64,000 bases of DNA from Agromyces atrinae (GTDB lineage Bacteria > Actinomycetota > Actinomycetes > Actinomycetales > Microbacteriaceae): NCBI RefSeq assembly GCF_013407835.1, contig NZ_JACCBI010000001.1, forward strand, positions 3,286,001-3,350,000. The letters are read 5' to 3'. The notes beneath the pieces were generated by a model that saw only the letters and a list, made by a program, of their open reading frames with translations, was not told the DNA's origin and did no database searches. Position 1 is the stretch's first letter. Every line of letters starts with the position of its first letter. A program made the position numbers and the translations under genes. Shown piece by piece: positions 36,025-44,691 of this stretch.

Positions 36025-37100
36025 GCGTCGACACCCTCGACATCTTCGTCAGCGGTCACGGGCAGCGTGACAACCTGGGTGACTCGGGCCTTCGCCGCGG
36101 CCTGCTGCGCACGTTGCGCCGCGCCGGACGACTGCACGTGCTCGTCGACGACAGCCATCGAAGTTACGAGTCGGGGTTGCAGCTCGAGCCCGACGACGTC
36201 GTCTACCGGTCGCGCAAGCGATGGGGTGCGGAGTTGCGCAGCCTCACGACCACCGGACGGACGGCCTACGGGGCGAACGCGGGCGAGCTCGTCGCGTCGC
36301 CCGGCACCGTCGCGCGTCTCGAGACGGAGGATCGTCGTTTCATCCGTGACGGGCTGCGTCGCGGCGGACTCTTCCTCCACCTCGGTTACGGTCTGCGCAA
36401 CCCGGCGAGCCCCTGGGCTCGCGTACTCGGCCAGCGCCTGTCGATGGGTTCGCTCGTCACGTGGCGGGATGACGCGAGCTGCACCGCCGCGGGAGTCGGC
36501 ACCGTCGTGCCCGACTGGGCCTTCGGCGAAGGGCAGTCGAGCGAGCAGTTGCGCGCCAGGGCGGCATCCCCCCGCGACATCGTCGCCCTCTCGCTCCGGT
36601 GCGACCGCCCCGCGCCCTCCGATCGGTGGATCGAGAACGTACGCGCGTTCGCGCATGCGCAGGGCGCTGAGGTCGTGGCGGTTCCCCAGGTCGCGCGCGA
36701 TCGAGAAGCGGCCTTCGATGTGGCGAGGCGGCTGGAGGGGCGGGTGCTCGACTGGCCCGGTGTCTCGCATGCCGAGTACGAAGAGCTCGTCCGCGGTCTG
36801 TACACCCGCAGTATCGCGGTTCTCGGCGACCGGCTGCATGCGCTCGTCTTCGGTGCGACCGAGGGCGCGGTGCCCGTCGTCTTCGGCACGGCTCCCGACG
36901 CGAAGATCGGCCGCACCCTCACCGCCGCGGGCCTCACGGGATTCGCGGTCGACGACCCCGAGGCGGGCGACGCCCCCGAGCGGTTGCAGCGACTCGTCGA
37001 TCGACGACACGAACTGCCCGACCACCTCGACGTCGCCCGGTCGGCCATCGCCGACCTGGGCGAGCGAGTGGTGCGTGCAGCGGAACGGCGGGCAGGATGA
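36021..37100 (+). CDS. Polysaccharide pyruvyl transferase family protein, divergent
   Basis: This 359-residue protein is related to pyruvyl transferases: GQRDNLGDSGLRRGLLRTL at the N-terminus (D-N-x-G-D type loop), FLHLGYGLRN, IVALSLRCDRPAP, and AVLGDRLHALVFGATEGAVPVVFG near the C-terminus (conserved Asp-Arg-Leu-His). It is less typical than its neighbour at 34945: the central substrate-site motif is altered, so it may have another acceptor or role. Both starts and stops are coupled by 4-base overlaps. Confidence 0.78.
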   Translation: MSVDTLDIFVSGHGQRDNLGDSGLRRGLLRTLRRAGRLHVLVDDSHRSYESGLQLEPDDVVYRSRKRWGAELRSLTTTGRTAYGANAGELVASPGTVARLETEDRRFIRDGLRRGGLFLHLGYGLRNPASPWARVLGQRLSMGSLVTWRDDASCTAAGVGTVVPDWAFGEGQSSEQLRARAASPRDIVALSLRCDRPAPSDRWIENVRAFAHAQGAEVVAVPQVARDREAAFDVARRLEGRVLDWPGVSHAEYEELVRGLYTRSIAVLGDRLHALVFGATEGAVPVVFGTAPDAKIGRTLTAAGLTGFAVDDPEAGDAPERLQRLVDRRHELPDHLDVARSAIADLGERVVRAAERRAG

Positions 37101-38134
37101 CGGCCCGACCGATGGAACAGCGGGTGAGCGTGCTCCTCGCACTCCGACCGCCCGACGGCACGACGCGATATGTCGATCAGCTGGTGACCGACCTGCCGGT
37201 CGACATCGACGTCGACTTCTTCTCGTGGCGCGCGGTCTTCCGTCACCGGTACGACATCCTCCACCTGCACTGGCCCGAGAAGCTCTATCGCAGCCCGCGG
37301 AGGCTGCTTCGGCTTCCGAAGCTCGCCCTGACATGGTCGGCGCTCACCCTCGCACGACGGCGCGGCACGAGGATTGTGCGGACCGTGCACAACGTTCGTC
37401 CGCACGAGACCGACGGCGTGCTCGGCCGTGCCCTCGCCCGGTCCATCGATCGCACCACCGACCTCTTCATCACCCTGAACCCGCACACCCCGGTGCCAGC
37501 CGGGGCAGAGCGGATCGTGATTCCCCACGCCGACTATGTGGAGCGGTTCGCCGACATCGATCGAACCGACGCCGTCGACGGTCGGATTCTGCTCTTCGGC
37601 CACCTCCGTCTGTATAAAGGAGTCGCGCAGCTTCTCGAGGCGTTCGGGGCGATCGCCGCCGACGACCTGTCACTGAGGTTCGTCGGCAAACCGTTCGAAG
37701 CCTCGGTCGCCGAGCAGATCACCGAGGCCGAGACGCGCGATGCGCGCATCTCGCACCGGTACGGCTTCCTTCCCGATGCGGAACTCGTCGACGAGATCAG
37801 TCGCGCATCGCTCGTCGTGCTGCCCTACGCCCAGATGCACAACTCGGGCGCGCTCTTCGTGGCTCTCTCGCTCGGCAAGCCCGTGCTCGCTCCGAGAAGC
37901 GATGTGAACGAGTCGATCCGAGCCGAGGTCGGTGACGCGTGGCTGTCGCTCTACGACGGGCCGCTCACCGAAGGCCGTCTGGCCGACGCGGCCCGCGCGT
38001 CGGGTGCCCTGCGCGACGAGCCGCACGCCCCCTTCGTCGGGCGCGACTGGTCGACCATCGGGCATCTGCACGCCGAGGCGTACCGACGTGTCGCCGGCGT
38101 CGCCCCTGTGCTCGCGGGGCGTGACGGTGGCTAG
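37097..38134 (+). CDS. GT-B glycosyltransferase, paralogue of 24619 protein
   Basis: This 345-residue protein carries YDILHLHWPEKLYR, RIVRTVHNVRPHETDG, ILLFGHLRLYKGVAQLLEAF and QMHNSGALFVALSLGKPVLAPRSDVNESIRAEVG. The same block order and unusual words occur in the protein at 24619, so the two clusters each hold one copy. It is GT4-like and probably adds a hexose in repeat-unit assembly; the sugar is not assignable. ATG 37097 overlaps the previous stop. The flippase gene begins just before its stop codon. Confidence 0.86.
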   Translation: MTARPMEQRVSVLLALRPPDGTTRYVDQLVTDLPVDIDVDFFSWRAVFRHRYDILHLHWPEKLYRSPRRLLRLPKLALTWSALTLARRRGTRIVRTVHNVRPHETDGVLGRALARSIDRTTDLFITLNPHTPVPAGAERIVIPHADYVERFADIDRTDAVDGRILLFGHLRLYKGVAQLLEAFGAIAADDLSLRFVGKPFEASVAEQITEAETRDARISHRYGFLPDAELVDEISRASLVVLPYAQMHNSGALFVALSLGKPVLAPRSDVNESIRAEVGDAWLSLYDGPLTEGRLADAARASGALRDEPHAPFVGRDWSTIGHLHAEAYRRVAGVAPVLAGRDGG

Positions 38135-39629
38135 ATCTCTCGGATCGAGTGCCGCCCGAGGCGTCGTCGTCACCCTCGCCGGGCAGGGCTCGCGCGTCGT
38201 GATCCAACTCGTCGGCGTCATCGTCCTCGCGCGCATCCTGGCCCCGGCGGACTTCGGCCTTCTGGCCATGGTCATCGTGGTCGTCGGCTTCGGGGAACTC
38301 CTGCGTGACTTCGGCTTGTCGTCGGCGGCGATCCAGTCGCGTGAGCTGACGACGCCGCAGCGCGCGAACCTCTTCTGGATCAACACGGTTCTCGGAGCCG
38401 TCCTGACGGTCATCCTGTTCCTCACTGCGCCGCTGATCGCAGACTTCTACGGGCACGCCGAGCTCGAACTCATCGCGCAGGCGCTGGCGCCCGTGTTCCT
38501 GATCAATGGTCTGTCGACGCAGTTCCGCGCCCATCTCACACGCGACCTGCTGTTCGGCAGACTGGCCGTGTCGGATGTCGTCGCGCAGGCCGCCGCCCTC
38601 GCCATCGCTCTCGTCGCCGCCCTCGCCGGTGCGGGCTACGGGGCACTCGTGCTGCAACAGCTCGCTCAGGCCGTCATCGCGCTCGTCCTGCTCGTGATCG
38701 TCACGCCCTGGTGGCCGGGGCTGCCGCGTCGCACCGGCGGAATGTCACCCCTGCTGCGATTCGGGGGCGCCCTCTTCGGGTCTCAGATCGTCACCTACAT
38801 CAGTCGCAACGTCGACACTCTGGTCATCAGCCTGCGGTTCGGTCCGAGCGCGCTCGGCGCGTACGACCGCGCCTTCCAGATGCTCATGATGCCGCTCAAC
38901 CAGCTCAACGCACCCGCGACACGTGTGGCGCTGCCCGTGCTCTCGCGCCTGCGCGACGATCCGCGACGCTTCACCGAGTTCCTGCTGACCGCGCAGACCA
39001 TCCTGCTGATCCCCGTCGTCGCGATCTTCTCCTTCGCCGCTGCGACCGGCCCCGCTCTCGTCGCGCTCCTGCTCGGACCGCAGTGGGAGCAGACCGGCGT
39101 CCTCTTCCAGATCCTCGCCATCGGCGGGGTGTTCCAAGCCGCGAACTACGCGACCTACTGGGTCTTCCTTGCTCGAGGCAAGGCCGGCTCGCTGCTGCGC
39201 TATTCGCTCGTGAGCCGGCCGGTCTTCATCGTGATCGTGCTCCTCGGCGCGATCGGCGATCTCTACACGCTCGCCGGTGCCTACGCCGCCGGTCTTGCGT
39301 ACCTGTGGATCTTCGGACTCGTCTGGTCGGCGCGATCGGCCGGGGCTCCGGCCAGGCGTATGGCGTGGAACGGCGTGCGGACGATCCTCGCCTACGGGTT
39401 CGCCGGCGTCATCACGTGGGGGGCCGGCGAGCTGTACTTCAGCGGTCTACCGCTCGGTCTGAACCTCGTCGCGTCGTTCGCGGTGATGGTCGTTGCGAGC
39501 GCGGGCATCGCCTTCTCGATCCCGCGCCTGCGTCGAGATCTTCTCGCGCTCCTGCGCGTACCGGCGCTGGTCAGGGGCCGAGGCGGCGGTGCGGCGACGG
39601 TCGATGCCGAGACGGCGGGTGTCGAATGA
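38127..39629 (+). CDS. wzx: Lipid-linked repeat-unit flippase, Wzx-type (cluster 2)
   Basis: This 500-residue PST-family membrane protein has about 14 hydrophobic segments. The opening VARSLGSSAARGVVVTLAGQGSRVVIQ, then LARILAPADFGLLAMV and LRDFGLSSAAIQSRELTTPQRANLFWIN, mirrors the flippase at 18601. Its polar C-terminal tail (GRGGGAATVDAETAGVE) is short. It should flip cluster 2's repeat unit. Two GTG codons, 38121 and 38127, could start; GGGG upstream fits 38127 better. It overlaps the previous gene slightly and the polymerase gene by four bases. Confidence 0.92.
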   Translation: MARSLGSSAARGVVVTLAGQGSRVVIQLVGVIVLARILAPADFGLLAMVIVVVGFGELLRDFGLSSAAIQSRELTTPQRANLFWINTVLGAVLTVILFLTAPLIADFYGHAELELIAQALAPVFLINGLSTQFRAHLTRDLLFGRLAVSDVVAQAAALAIALVAALAGAGYGALVLQQLAQAVIALVLLVIVTPWWPGLPRRTGGMSPLLRFGGALFGSQIVTYISRNVDTLVISLRFGPSALGAYDRAFQMLMMPLNQLNAPATRVALPVLSRLRDDPRRFTEFLLTAQTILLIPVVAIFSFAAATGPALVALLLGPQWEQTGVLFQILAIGGVFQAANYATYWVFLARGKAGSLLRYSLVSRPVFIVIVLLGAIGDLYTLAGAYAAGLAYLWIFGLVWSARSAGAPARRMAWNGVRTILAYGFAGVITWGAGELYFSGLPLGLNLVASFAVMVVASAGIAFSIPRLRRDLLALLRVPALVRGRGGGAATVDAETAGVE

Positions 39630-40960
39630 CCGAACTCATCGCAGCTGCCCTGCTCATCGTCGGGCTCACCCTCCTCGGCACACTCGGCCTGACGCGTACC
39701 CTCTTCATCGGTGTGCTCCTCGCGATGGCCGTGCTCCCGCGGGTCATCATCGAGGTCATCCCGCCCGAGTGGGAGCACTCGGGCATCGCCGATGGCGGCA
39801 TCGTCGTCACGACGTATGGACTCGCTCTCGTCCTGTGTCTCCTGCTTCCCTCGCCGAACAACCCGCTCAGTCGCTTTCAGCTGCCCCATATCGCCGCGCT
39901 GGTGCTGATGCTCGTGCTCTTCCTCGGCGAATGGGTGCCGACCGTCGAACGCTGGTCGGGATTCCTGCACATCGCCCTGGCCTGCCTCGCGTGGGCGGTG
40001 GGGTCGGCGCTGTCGACGGCTCTCTCGAGCCTCGACCGCCACGAGCGGGTGCTGGCGATCGTCGTCACCGCCATCATCCTCATCCAGGCCGCGGCCGCAG
40101 CCCTGCAGCTCGCCGGCCTGCGTGATGTCGGCAGCGTGCTCACGGGGGCGATCGACCTCACGCGCATCAACGGAACGCTGGGCCACCCCGGCACCCTCGG
40201 CAAGGTGCTCTTCTTGCTCGTCGTGCTGCTGCTGCCGGCGACACGATCGCGTGATCTGCTGACCCGGCGTATCTCCTGGGTCGGGATCGTGACGGCCATC
40301 GTGCTCATCGGACTGTCGTTCGGTCGAGCCAACTTCGCGGCGATCGCGGTGCTGATCGGCCTGTGGGCTCTGTTGAGCCCGGGGCGCAGGGTGGCTCGCA
40401 GGGTGGGCATCCTCGCCCTTCTCGCTCTCGCCGCCCTCCCGTTCATTGGGCTCCTCCTTCTTCGTTTCGAGGTCGACCCGAGTGGCGGCCGGAGACCCCT
40501 CCTGCTTCAGGCGGCACTGAATCAGATCGCCGCCACCCCGGTCTTCGGCATCGGACCGAACTCGTACGTCAGCACGGTGTCGCAGGTCGATCCGTATACG
40601 ACGCTCGGTCTGCCCGTGCACAACTCGTTCCTGCTCGCTCTCGCCGAGCTCGGCATCGTGGGCGTCATCCTCGTGCTGTTCCCGCTTCTCGCGCTCATCC
40701 TCCGATCCGCCTCCGCGCTCCTCCGTCGCGACTCGACCCCCGCTGCGGTCGCGGTCGTGGCCGCCGTGCCCGGGATCGTCATCATCGGAGTGACCGGATG
40801 GGGTCTCCTGGCCGACAGCGGTTTCATGCTCGTGATGTTCGTTTTCGCCTTCCTGTCGGCACGCATCGTGCGCACGCCGCTCGATGCGCCCGACCCCGAT
40901 CTCGCCGTCGGATCGCATGTGCCCGGCGTGCCCGCACGAAAGGTGTTCGCTCGTGGCTGA
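39626..40960 (+). CDS. wzy: O-antigen polymerase/ligase-like protein, Wzy-type (cluster 2)
   Basis: This 444-residue polytopic membrane protein has about 11-12 segments. The outer loop (about 300-345) contains ATPVFGIGPNSYV and LGLPVHNSFLLALAELG, the P-V-H-N-S motif of Wzy_C/O-antigen ligase-type proteins; the matching region of the 20067 protein reads PIENSYLQIL. It follows the flippase directly by an ATGA overlap, so polymerase is the likely role. The last 35 residues are soluble. The overlap with the next gene is eight bases. Confidence 0.88.
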   Translation: MTELIAAALLIVGLTLLGTLGLTRTLFIGVLLAMAVLPRVIIEVIPPEWEHSGIADGGIVVTTYGLALVLCLLLPSPNNPLSRFQLPHIAALVLMLVLFLGEWVPTVERWSGFLHIALACLAWAVGSALSTALSSLDRHERVLAIVVTAIILIQAAAAALQLAGLRDVGSVLTGAIDLTRINGTLGHPGTLGKVLFLLVVLLLPATRSRDLLTRRISWVGIVTAIVLIGLSFGRANFAAIAVLIGLWALLSPGRRVARRVGILALLALAALPFIGLLLLRFEVDPSGGRRPLLLQAALNQIAATPVFGIGPNSYVSTVSQVDPYTTLGLPVHNSFLLALAELGIVGVILVLFPLLALILRSASALLRRDSTPAAVAVVAAVPGIVIIGVTGWGLLADSGFMLVMFVFAFLSARIVRTPLDAPDPDLAVGSHVPGVPARKVFARG

Positions 40961-41765
40961 GGTCGATGTTCGAGGGGTGAGCGTCGTGCACTGGAACCCG
41001 CAGCGCGCCGTGACCCGATTCGGAGTGCGCATCGGGCGGCGGCCGGTCGACAACTTCGGCGACCTGATCGGGCCGTTCCTCGTCGATCGCCTCGTCGATC
41101 GGCAGGCGCGCGCCACGCGATCCGGGCTGCGACTTCTCACCGTCGGCTCGATCATGCGTCTGGCCGAGCCGGGCGATTCGGTGTGGGGAACCGGCGTCAA
41201 CGGCAAGTCGCTCGGGGCCGACGTCGCTTTCGGCCCGGGTGAACTCGACGTTCGCGCCGTCCGCGGCCCGCTCACTCAGCAGTTCCTCGAGCGTCGAGGG
41301 GTCGCAGCCCCCTCGGTGTTCGGCGACCCCGGGCTCCTCGTCGCCGATCTTTTCGATCGTGACGAGATACGTGAGCGTCGGGGAATCGCGGATGTCACGA
41401 TCGTTCCCAACCTGCACGACTTCGCGCATACTCGTCGCTCGCATCGAGAAGCCCTCGACCCGCGCAGCCCGCTCGTCGAGTGCATCGAACGCATCGCGTC
41501 GAGCCGACTCGTCGTCGGTTCATCGCTGCACGGCATCGTCGTCGCGGAGGCCTTCGGCATACCCGCTCGTCTCGTCCAGCCGGGCACGGAGCCCTCGTTC
41601 AAGTACGACGACTACTACCGGGGGACGGGACGCGACGGGTACACGCCCGCCGCGGATGTCGCGCAGGCGGTTGCGCTCGGCGGAGAGCCGCCTCTCGAGT
41701 GGGACCCGGCGCCGCTGCGTGCGGCCTTCCCGCACGACCTCTGGCAGCCGGAGGTCACGCGATGA
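40953..41765 (+). CDS. ExoV-like polysaccharide pyruvyl transferase family protein
   Basis: This 270-residue protein resembles ExoV-type pyruvyl transferases: VVHWNPQRAVTRFGVRIGRRPVDNFGDLIGPFLVDRL at the N-terminus (conserved Asn-Phe-Gly-Asp), SVWGTGVNGKSL, VRGPLTQQFL, GDPGLLVADLF and LVVGSSLHGIVVAEAFGIPARLVQ (Ser-Leu-His-Gly motif). The donor would be phosphoenolpyruvate. GTG 40953 has AAAGG upstream and overlaps the polymerase gene by eight bases; a later in-frame GTG near 40977 is the alternative. Shorter than the other three family members in the window. Confidence 0.87.
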   Translation: MAEVDVRGVSVVHWNPQRAVTRFGVRIGRRPVDNFGDLIGPFLVDRLVDRQARATRSGLRLLTVGSIMRLAEPGDSVWGTGVNGKSLGADVAFGPGELDVRAVRGPLTQQFLERRGVAAPSVFGDPGLLVADLFDRDEIRERRGIADVTIVPNLHDFAHTRRSHREALDPRSPLVECIERIASSRLVVGSSLHGIVVAEAFGIPARLVQPGTEPSFKYDDYYRGTGRDGYTPAADVAQAVALGGEPPLEWDPAPLRAAFPHDLWQPEVTR

Positions 41766-42814
41766 GCGCGAAGACGATTCGCGTCGACGTCGGCGGTGAG
41801 CACGAGACCCCGACGGATGACGGTCGCGCGCCGGCCGTCTCGGTGATCATTCCCGTCTTCAACGCGTTAGGTCACCTCGAGAGCTGCATCGCCGGTCTTC
41901 AGTCGCTTCTTCCGGTCGACGGCGGCTTCGAGGTCATCATCGTCGACGACGGCTCACGCGACGGTAGCGGCGAAGTGCTGTCGACGCTCAACACGACGCT
42001 CGACCTCACCGTGTTGCTGCTCAGTGCGAACGTCGGTGCCGCCGAGGCACGCAATGTCGCCATCCGTCATGCGCGGGGCGAGTACCTGTGGATGGTCGAT
42101 GCCGACGACCGCTGGCCCGCGCACGCGCTGCGATCGCTCCACGATGCGGCGCGCGCACACGACGCCGATGTCGTCATCGCTCAGGCGCAACGGCTCATCG
42201 TGGCATCCGGCGAGCGCGTACCCGTCTCGGCGCCGCGACCCGGTGCCGAGTTCGATCGGCAGGGCGCGCTCGCCGCGGTGCTTCGAGGAGAGATTCGCGG
42301 GCACCTCTGGAACAAGCTCTTCCGCCGGTCGGTCGTCGGCCAATCGCCCTTCCCCCGTCTGCGATCGAAGTCCGACTACTTCGCCGTCATCGACATCGCG
42401 GCTCGGTCGGATCGCTCGGTCACGATCACCGACTCGGTCTACGAGTACGTGTACCAAGCAGGGTCGATCTCGAACAGCTCGATCGCCACACCACTCGATC
42501 TCTTCGCCTGCTACGACCGAGCGATGGCCGCGATCGACGACTTCGGCCGCGAGGAGTTTCCACCGGTCGATGTCGTGCGCTTCGGCTACTTCTCGATCGC
42601 CCAGATCGCGCTCGCCGAGACCTGGCGCTTCGGTGACCGAGCCGTCGGCGCTGACGAGGTGCGTGCTCGCGTGCGGCGACTCATCACCGTGCGCGGCATC
42701 GCCACGCTCGTGGCCCACCGGCGGCTGCGTGAGGCAGCACTCGCGGCCGCGATGCGCTTCGCCCCCGGCATCCTTCGCCGCGTCTTTCTCGCGCAGCGCT
42801 CGCACCGGTGGTGA
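41762..42814 (+). CDS. Family 2 glycosyltransferase (cluster 2)
   Basis: This 350-residue GT-A enzyme has VSVIIPVFNALGHL, VIIVDDGSRDGSGE, NVGAAEARNVAI and the metal-binding YLWMVDADDRW. A following GHLWNKLFRRSVV matches the paralogue at 22503 (GYLWSKLFRRQVL). It is the last gene of cluster 2; only three bases separate its stop from the stop of the convergent phosphoesterase gene, so there is no room for a terminator between them. Donor sugar not assignable. Confidence 0.9.
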   Translation: MSAKTIRVDVGGEHETPTDDGRAPAVSVIIPVFNALGHLESCIAGLQSLLPVDGGFEVIIVDDGSRDGSGEVLSTLNTTLDLTVLLLSANVGAAEARNVAIRHARGEYLWMVDADDRWPAHALRSLHDAARAHDADVVIAQAQRLIVASGERVPVSAPRPGAEFDRQGALAAVLRGEIRGHLWNKLFRRSVVGQSPFPRLRSKSDYFAVIDIAARSDRSVTITDSVYEYVYQAGSISNSSIATPLDLFACYDRAMAAIDDFGREEFPPVDVVRFGYFSIAQIALAETWRFGDRAVGADEVRARVRRLITVRGIATLVAHRRLREAALAAAMRFAPGILRRVFLAQRSHRW

Positions 42815-42817
42815 GGG

Positions 42818-44557
42818 TCAGTCCTTCACCCCGAACAACCCGTCGCCGTGCTTCTTCAAGACCTCGTAGGCGTCGGCGTAGTTCTCGGGCAGCGGTGCAT
42901 TCGGTTCGTACTTCGCCAGAAGGATGCCGATGAGGCCGAGCGCCGGGGGAGTGAGCGGCCGGGTCTTGTCCTTCTCCTTGTCAGAGCGCGGGTCGGCGTC
43001 GGGGTTCGGCGGAACGTAGGCCGGCGTCACCGTCGGCCACGTCGCGGGCTGACGCGGCGTCGTGAGGTTCACCGCATTGAAGATGCCTGTTGCGCCGGCA
43101 TCCCTTTCGGTGAGCGGCTCGAGGCCGTGCAGCTGAGCGATCGTCTTCGCGAGCGACCCGTGGTGCATCTCGTCGTTGATGACGGTGCCGGCCTTCGTGT
43201 AGGCCGAGACGACGATCGTCGGCACGCGGATGCCGAGGCGGTCGAACGTGAATCCCATCTCACCGGCCTCCGGCTTGCCCGACGGGGGAGTGGCCTTCGG
43301 CGGTGCGACGTGGTCGTAGATGCCGCCGTGCTCGTCGAACGTCACGAGCAGCACGGTGTTCATGGCGTTCGAACCCGTGGTCGACGCCCCGTTCCTCACC
43401 GCCGTGTACACCTCGCCGAGCAGTTGCTCGCCGGCGCGCATGTCGGAGAATGCCGAGACGTGCTCGGGCACCTCTTCTTCGGCCGTCTTCGAGCCGGCCT
43501 TCGCCACCGGCGGGTGCATGTCGTTGTGGTCGAAGACCATGCGCGGTTCGACGAAGGCATAGTCGGGAAGGTTGCCGTTCGCGGCATCCTCATGGAACTG
43601 CTCCATGCTGCGGAAGTTCGTCTTCCAGTACTTCTCGATGGAGGGCGCGCTGAGAAGCCCGGTCAACGAGACGACCTGCTGGGCGTCGTAGTAGACCCGC
43701 CACGACTTGCCCGCGTCTTCGAGGCGCGTGAACACCGTCGGCACGGCCGGGGCATTGAGCCACTTCTGCGTGCCGCCGTTCTCGGAGTTCGTGACGAAAC
43801 CGTGCGAGGTGCTCGCGTGGAAGAAGGAGCGGTTGCAGAACGTCTGCGAGGGAACGGCGGCATACCAGTGGTCGTAGACGCCGAAGCTCGTGGCGAGCGT
43901 CGACAGAACGGGCAGCATCGGCGGCGAGAAGCCGCCCATGACGACCGCGTACTCCTCGGGTGTCGGAGCGCGACCGCGCGTGTGCGTCGAGTTGACGATG
44001 TAGTCCTTCACGAACCCGTCCATCGTCGGCTTCGTCGTGTCCTTCGGCAGATTCCACGGCGCCTGGAGCGCGTTGTTCAGGTCGCTGTTGCTCTCGGGGT
44101 CGATCGTGCCGAAGAGCTGAGTGTTGACGTGCGGGTAGAACTCGCCCGGGTCGGGGTCGGGCTGCGCCATGATGAGGTCGGTCGGGCCGGTGTAGATGTG
44201 CGCGGCGACCGATTCGCCCGATGCGCCGGGGTTCGAGTACTGGCCCTGGTGGAGCCCGTCGAACGTCTGACCGGCGGGAACCGCGCCCTCCGCGTAGAGC
44301 CAGCCGAGCATGTGGTCGAACGAACGGTTCTCGAACATGATCACGACGACGTGATCGAAACCGGGCTCGTCGCGCTTCTTCAAGGGCGTGAAGTTGAGTT
44401 CGTCCTGCTGATTGGCGATCGCTGCCACGCCGCCCACCGCTGCGCCACCGACGGCGAGGCCGGCGAGCCCGAAACCGGCCGCTCGCATGAAATCGCGGCG
44501 CGATGACGCCGACTTCCGTTCGGTCGACGGGCGATCGCCCGGGCCATCTGTCGACAT
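42818..44557 (-). CDS. Tat-exported phosphoesterase (phospholipase C/acid phosphatase family)
   Basis: This 579-residue protein has a twin-arginine signal (SSRRDFMRAAGFGLAG, residues about 18-45) and a phosphoesterase domain of the bacterial phospholipase C/AcpA family. Key motifs are VVVIMFENRSFDHMLGWL (metal-binding Glu-Asn near the N-terminus), PSQTFCNRSFFHASTSHG, DHNDMHPP, LLVTFDEHGGIYDHV and GIRVPTIVVSAYTKAG. It should hydrolyse phosphoester bonds outside the cell; lipid or other substrate cannot be told. GGGGGAG before the ATG gives a strong ribosome site. It is convergent with cluster 2 and divergent from the DUF4012 gene. Confidence 0.92.
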   Translation of the reverse strand: MSTDGPGDRPSTERKSASSRRDFMRAAGFGLAGLAVGGAAVGGVAAIANQQDELNFTPLKKRDEPGFDHVVVIMFENRSFDHMLGWLYAEGAVPAGQTFDGLHQGQYSNPGASGESVAAHIYTGPTDLIMAQPDPDPGEFYPHVNTQLFGTIDPESNSDLNNALQAPWNLPKDTTKPTMDGFVKDYIVNSTHTRGRAPTPEEYAVVMGGFSPPMLPVLSTLATSFGVYDHWYAAVPSQTFCNRSFFHASTSHGFVTNSENGGTQKWLNAPAVPTVFTRLEDAGKSWRVYYDAQQVVSLTGLLSAPSIEKYWKTNFRSMEQFHEDAANGNLPDYAFVEPRMVFDHNDMHPPVAKAGSKTAEEEVPEHVSAFSDMRAGEQLLGEVYTAVRNGASTTGSNAMNTVLLVTFDEHGGIYDHVAPPKATPPSGKPEAGEMGFTFDRLGIRVPTIVVSAYTKAGTVINDEMHHGSLAKTIAQLHGLEPLTERDAGATGIFNAVNLTTPRQPATWPTVTPAYVPPNPDADPRSDKEKDKTRPLTPPALGLIGILLAKYEPNAPLPENYADAYEVLKKHGDGLFGVKD

Positions 44558-44691
44558 CTGCTCCCCCTCGTCGAGACCGCGCGAACCCGCCTCTGCGTGC
44601 GCGATGCGTTCGATGATATTGCGCCCGGATGCCCCGCGACAGATGCACCGCGTGCGACATCACGCCGAGCTCATCTGTTCTAATGGACCCC

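Noticed and set aside
39392..41275. 627-codon - strand open frame opposite flippase and polymerase genes
   Set aside because: Product is extremely rich in Arg, Glu, Asp and His as expected for the antisense of membrane-protein codons; the + strand genes have clear families.
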